From positions 1 to 9,381 of the forward strand of contig CAKUCE010000115.1 in the NCBI GenBank assembly GCA_934643535.1: a stretch of DNA of 9,381 bases, read 5' to 3'. The DNA is from an uncultured Clostridia bacterium (GTDB taxonomy: Bacteria > Bacillota > Clostridia > Christensenellales > Aristaeellaceae). The notes below the pieces were generated by a model, which saw nothing but the letters and a program-made list of their open reading frames with translations, was not told the DNA's origin and did no database searches. Positions 6,513-9,381 of this stretch are shown piece by piece. The number at the start of each line of letters is the position of its first letter. Position 1 is the stretch's first letter. Both the position numbers and the translations under genes were made by a program.

Positions 6513-8582
6513 ATGCAGGTAACAAACGAGGGGAAAAGACTGATCTTTCGGGAAGGAAACAGCCAGCTCTGGATCGAACCATGGGGAGAAAATTCCCTGC
6601 GGGTGCGGATGACCGCTTTCCCGCAGATGGACGGCCACGATTGGGCCCTGATGGAGCCGGTAGGGGAAACCGATGCGGAGATCACCTATGAGACCGTGGA
6701 TACCACCGACCCGTGGTATCGCGGGGAAGAATACGCCAAGTACCACCAGCAGGGCACCTATGCCCGGCTGCGGAACGGAAAGATCACCGCGGAACTGAAC
6801 CCGGAAGGCTGGCTCCGCTTCCTGAATCAGAAGGGCGAAGAACTGACCGCCGAGTTCTGGCGCAATCGGAACCGGCTCAACCGGTACGCGCTTCCGCTGA
6901 ATCTGAAGGGCCGGGAACTCAAGCCCATCATGAGCACCAACGAGGTGGAACTGACCGCCCGGTTCGAGGCCTATGACGATGAAAAAATTTTCGGCATGGG
7001 TCAGTATCAGCACCGCCAGCTGAACAAAAAGGGCGCGACGCTGGAACTGGCGCACCGCAACAGTCAGGCCAGCGTACCGTTTTTCGTGTCCAGCCGGGGC
7101 TATGGCTTTTTGTGGAACAATCCCGCCATCGGCTCCGTGACCTTCGCCACCAACGTGACGGAATGGCACGCCAAACGCACCGTGAAGTTGGACTACTTCA
7201 TCACCGCCGGAGATACGCCCGCCGAGATCGAAGCCCAGTATTCGCTGGCGACGGGCCGCACGCCCATGATGCCGGAATACGGCCTCGGCTACTGGCAGTG
7301 CAAGCTGCGCTACCGCACGCAGGAGGAGCTGCTGAACGTGGCCCGGGAGCATAAGCGCCGGGGCCTGCCGCTGGATGTGATCGTGATCGACTTTTTCCAT
7401 TGGACGCTGCAGGGCGATTTCCGCTTCGAACCCCGGGACTGGCCCGACCCGGACGCCATGGTGAAGGAACTGCACGATATGGGCGTGGAAACGGTGGTGT
7501 CCGTATGGCCGACGGTGGATGATCGCAGCCGCAATTATCCCTTCATGGCCGAACACGGCTATCTGGTGGCCTCCGACCATGGGTGCAGCCTGAACAGCAC
7601 GTGGATGGGCAATACCACTTATTTTGACGCGACCCATCCCGGAGCGCAGAAATTCGTCTGGGAGCAGTGCAAAGAAAACTATTATAGGAAGGGCATCCGC
7701 TGCTTCTGGCTGGATGAAGCGGAGCCGGAATACGGAAATTACGATTTTGATAACTACCGTTATTACGCAGGCCCGGCGCTGCAATGCTCCAACGTGTACC
7801 CTGTCGGCTATGCCAAGGGGTTCTATGAGGGCCTGAAGGAAGCGGGCGAACAGAACCCCATGAGCCTGATCCGCTGCGCGTGGGCGGGCAGCCAGAAGTA
7901 TGCCGTGCTGACGTGGTCTGGGGACGTATATTCCTCGTTCCGCTCCATGAGAGAGCAGCTTCAGGCGGGCCTGAGCATGGGTATGGCGGGCATCCCGTGG
8001 TGGACCAGCGATATTGGCGGTTTCATCGGCGGTCAGCCGGTCGATCCGGCTTTCCGGGAACTGCTGATGCGGTGGTTTGCGTGGGGATGCTTCTGCCCCG
8101 TGTTCCGGATGCACGGTGAACGTTCGCCGTGGTATGAGCGGGAAGTGGAGTACATCGACAATGTTCGCCAGCTCACCAGCGGCCAGCCCAACGAGGTGTG
8201 GAGCTTCGGCGAAACGGTGTACGAGGTGCTGAAGAAGTTCCTTTTCCTGCGGGAACGTCTGCGCCCCTATGTGCGCGGCCTGATGAAGGAAGCCAGCGAG
8301 ACCGGCGCGCCGGTGATGCGGCCCCTGTTCTTTGACTTTCCGTCGGATCCGGCCTGCTGGAATGTGGAGGATTCCTATATGTTCGGCCCTGATCTGCTGG
8401 TTTCTCCCGTGATGGAAGCCGGGGCGCAGCAGCGCAGCGTCTACCTGCCTGCAGGCTGCCGTTGGACGGACGCGTATACGCATCGGACTTATGAAGGCGG
8501 CCAGACCGTGACCGTCCCCGCGCCCATCGACGTGATCCCCGTCATGGTTCGGGAAGGCAGGGAATATCCGATTTACGACTAA
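6513..8582 (+). CDS. GH31 alpha-glycosidase, WLDEAEPE clade (alpha-xylosidase or alpha-glucosidase)
   Basis: A 689-residue GH31 enzyme without a signal peptide, so presumably cytoplasmic, predicted to remove terminal alpha-linked xylose or glucose by the retaining mechanism. The N-terminal sandwich holds KIFGMGQYQHRQLNKKG (158-174). In the barrel, IRCFWLDEAEPEYGNYDFDN (395-414) carries the likely nucleophile Asp401, and YAVLTWSGDVYSSF (463-476) the likely acid/base Asp471. WWTSDIGGF (496-504) and WFAWGCFCPVFRMHGERSPW (521-540) follow, then the C-terminal sandwich with MRPLFFDFPSDP (602-613). The W-x-D-x-x-E-P-E form of the nucleophile motif differs from the KTDFGE form of the neighbouring alpha-xylosidase. 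It resembles the clade holding xyloglucan-active XylS-like enzymes, but that clade also holds other activities, so the substrate is left open. It lacks the long extra C-terminal domains of many xyloglucan enzymes. It follows a repeat-filled gap, and its Shine-Dalgarno touches a hairpin. A bidirectional terminator follows. Confidence 0.9.
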   Translation: MQVTNEGKRLIFREGNSQLWIEPWGENSLRVRMTAFPQMDGHDWALMEPVGETDAEITYETVDTTDPWYRGEEYAKYHQQGTYARLRNGKITAELNPEGWLRFLNQKGEELTAEFWRNRNRLNRYALPLNLKGRELKPIMSTNEVELTARFEAYDDEKIFGMGQYQHRQLNKKGATLELAHRNSQASVPFFVSSRGYGFLWNNPAIGSVTFATNVTEWHAKRTVKLDYFITAGDTPAEIEAQYSLATGRTPMMPEYGLGYWQCKLRYRTQEELLNVAREHKRRGLPLDVIVIDFFHWTLQGDFRFEPRDWPDPDAMVKELHDMGVETVVSVWPTVDDRSRNYPFMAEHGYLVASDHGCSLNSTWMGNTTYFDATHPGAQKFVWEQCKENYYRKGIRCFWLDEAEPEYGNYDFDNYRYYAGPALQCSNVYPVGYAKGFYEGLKEAGEQNPMSLIRCAWAGSQKYAVLTWSGDVYSSFRSMREQLQAGLSMGMAGIPWWTSDIGGFIGGQPVDPAFRELLMRWFAWGCFCPVFRMHGERSPWYEREVEYIDNVRQLTSGQPNEVWSFGETVYEVLKKFLFLRERLRPYVRGLMKEASETGAPVMRPLFFDFPSDPACWNVEDSYMFGPDLLVSPVMEAGAQQRSVYLPAGCRWTDAYTHRTYEGGQTVTVPAPIDVIPVMVREGREYPIYD

Positions 8583-8594
8583 AAAAGCTATGAA

Positions 8595-8623
8595 AAACGG
8601 GTCTGTGAAAAACAGACCCGTTT
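8595..8623. terminator. Bidirectional terminator between convergent genes
   Basis: AAACGGGTCTGT (8595-8606) and ACAGACCCGTTT (8612-8623) form a perfect 12-base-pair stem with a GAAAA loop. On the - strand it is followed by TTCATAGCTTTTTT, a good tail for the methyltransferase gene that ends at 8626. On the + strand the tail CGTTACTTTTG is weaker but usable for the GH31 gene. The 43-base gap between the two stop codons holds little else. Confidence 0.9.
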
Positions 8624-8625
8624 CG

Positions 8626-9147
8626 TTACTTTTGAAATTCCAGATGGAAATGTCCGCCGCCGGTTTCGTTTTTCAAAAGCGTCATCCCGTTTTCCCGGCA
8701 CAGGGTCAGAAGATCCTGCATGGAGTGCGGGTCTGATTTCACGATGCCGTAGGTGGTGCAGAGCCGTTCCTGCGCCCAGCGGATGTCCAGCTCCGCCAGA
8801 AACGGCTCGGGGTAAGCGCAGGTGATCTCGCAGTCCCAGAGAAGCAGCCTGCCGCCCGGTTTCAGCACCCGGACGGCTTCCGAAAGGGCGGCGCGCTGGG
8901 TGGAGCGGTTCATGTACATCAGCGAGTAAAAGAAGGTGACGTTGTCAAAAGAAGCATCTGCGAAGGAAAGGGACGAAGCGTCCATCAGCAGCTTCCGGCA
9001 GGGACAGGCGACTTCGTCCAGCTCCTCCTGACAGTTGTCGATAACGGTGACTGCCGATCCGTACCGGTGGCCGATAACGCCCTCTCCGCCACCGCCCACA
9101 TCCAGAATGGAGCCGGTCAGCTCCTGCGTCAGCCAAAGAGTCGTCAT
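8626..9147 (-). CDS. Class I SAM-dependent methyltransferase, small
   Basis: A 173-residue soluble protein with the Rossmann-type methyltransferase core and almost nothing else. Residues 14-24, ILDVGGGGEGV, are the SAM-binding motif I (DxGxG form). VTVIDN (33-38) supplies the acidic residue at the end of strand 2. LLMDASSLSFADASFDNVTF (53-72) covers the adenine-binding region and motif II. LKPGGRLLLWD (95-105) is the usual post-II motif of the Methyltransf_11 group. The C-terminal half has no recognisable substrate domain, so the methyl acceptor is unknown. AGGAGG (complement of 9155-9160), seven bases before the ATG at 9147, sets the start. It is encoded opposite to the glycan genes and shares only regulatory space with the GH2 gene, so a role in sugar use is not implied. 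The alternative, a methyltransferase-like regulatory or degenerate protein, is less likely because the SAM motifs look intact. Confidence 0.85.
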   Translation of the reverse strand: MTTLWLTQELTGSILDVGGGGEGVIGHRYGSAVTVIDNCQEELDEVACPCRKLLMDASSLSFADASFDNVTFFYSLMYMNRSTQRAALSEAVRVLKPGGRLLLWDCEITCAYPEPFLAELDIRWAQERLCTTYGIVKSDPHSMQDLLTLCRENGMTLLKNETGGGHFHLEFQK

Positions 9148-9192
9148 GGGGAGGCCTCCTTTTTGCGGGCATTTTCTGGAAGGATACTTCTC

Positions 9193-9220
9193 TGTAAAAG
9201 AAGGGCTTTCCTTCTTTACA
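9193..9220. promoter_or_regulatory. Inverted repeat, candidate operator, between divergent genes
   Basis: TGTAAAAGAAGG (9193-9204) and CCTTCTTTACA (9210-9220) are inverted copies apart from one extra A, around a five-base centre. The right arm ends with TTTACA, which is also the -35 box proposed for the GH2 gene. The left arm gives TTTACA on the opposite strand, facing the methyltransferase. The TGTAAA...TTTACA form resembles repressor operators of sugar regulators, but the regulator is not in the window. Confidence 0.45.
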
Positions 9221-9244
9221 CCCCGCCCCGCTTCGGTGTATGAT
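9215..9244 (+). promoter_or_regulatory. Sigma-A-like promoter of the GH2 gene
   Basis: TTTACA (9215-9220) and TATGAT (9239-9244) each match the vegetative consensus at five of six positions and are 18 bases apart. Transcription would start near 9251, about 35 bases before the GH2 start codon. This is the best promoter match seen in the window. Confidence 0.65.
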
Positions 9245-9286
9245 AGCCGGGGACTATGATTTTCTTCGATGCAAAGGAGCAGGACG

Positions 9287-9381
9287 ATGCGGATTTATTC
9301 TCTCAACGGCGAGCAGTGGCTCATGCGGCAGGCGGGGCAGGAACAGTGGCACAAAGCGAAAGTGCCCGGCTCGGTGTATGC
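9287..9381 (+). CDS. GH2 beta-mannosidase-like protein, N-terminal fragment
   Basis: Only the first 31 codons are present; the gene runs off the end of the window. AAAGGAG at 9273-9279, seven bases before the ATG, and a good promoter support the start. The fragment begins MRIYSLNGEQWLMRQAG and continues to W-H-K-A-K-V-P-G-S-V-Y. An LNG(E/K)W-like start, then a tryptophan, A-x-V-P-G-S-V-(Y/H), is the pattern of the GH2 sugar-binding domain in beta-mannosidases; beta-galactosidases and beta-glucuronidases of GH2 usually differ around the VPGSV. No signal peptide is seen. The enzyme would remove terminal beta-linked mannose, which would widen the locus to mannose-containing glycans. With so little sequence, only GH2 membership is well supported and the specificity is inference. 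Confidence 0.7.
   Translation, partial: MRIYSLNGEQWLMRQAGQEQWHKAKVPGSVY

Noticed and set aside
6022..6522. A 166-codon + strand reading frame across the repeat array, with a 24-residue repeated peptide.
   Set aside because: No ribosome binding site at any possible start, the first ATG lies inside a terminator stem, most unit-to-unit changes alter residues, and it overlaps the GH31 start. It stays open because the repeat length is a multiple of three.
193..8483. Very long - strand reading frames opposite the four large genes (193-2055, 2052-3758, 3755-5995, 6147-8483).
   Set aside because: Each mirrors a well-recognised + strand gene; their low-complexity composition rich in His, Gly, Val and Ala, and lack of recognisable domains, fit shadows of GC-rich codon use.

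Overview
The window looks like a fragment of a Gram-positive, fairly GC-rich anaerobe of the Bacillota, probably a gut-type Clostridia. The reasons are strong AAGGAGG-type Shine-Dalgarno sequences, an LplC-type sugar permease next to a family 1 solute-binding protein, and an N-terminal signal peptide typical of clostridial binding proteins. This is inference from style; nothing here fixes the genus.

From left to right on the + strand there is the 3' end of a carbohydrate ABC permease (1-235), a complete secreted solute-binding protein (301-2004) and a hairpin terminator (2020-2043). A structured 278-base gap follows, dominated by a large imperfect palindrome. Next come a GH29 alpha-L-fucosidase (2283-3749) and, 32 bases later, a YicI-type GH31 alpha-xylosidase (3782-6001). 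A 511-base gap then holds a strong stem-loop, a 12-base palindrome and an array of 72-base tandem repeats that runs up to the ribosome binding site of a second, different GH31 enzyme (6513-8582). On the - strand, converging on a shared hairpin terminator, is a small SAM-dependent methyltransferase (8626-9147). Diverging from it across a regulatory region with a good sigma-A-like promoter and an inverted repeat is the first 31 codons of a GH2 beta-mannosidase-like enzyme (9287 onward).

Taken together this is a glycan utilisation locus. The ABC importer brings in oligosaccharides. Cytoplasmic exo-glycosidases (none of the complete enzymes has a signal peptide) then remove terminal fucose and alpha-xylose, and further glucosyl/xylosyl and probably mannosyl units. 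Fucosidase with alpha-xylosidase is the combination expected for fucosylated xyloglucan side chains. The GH2 start adds possible activity on mannose-containing glycans. The exact substrate cannot be fixed, because a beta-galactosidase and endo-enzymes, if present, lie outside the window.

The protein families are ordinary. The parts most worth a second look are non-coding: the 72-base tandem repeat array with a terminal hairpin touching the Shine-Dalgarno sequence, the 22-base-pair palindrome upstream of the fucosidase, and the inverted repeat shared by the divergent methyltransferase and GH2 genes.
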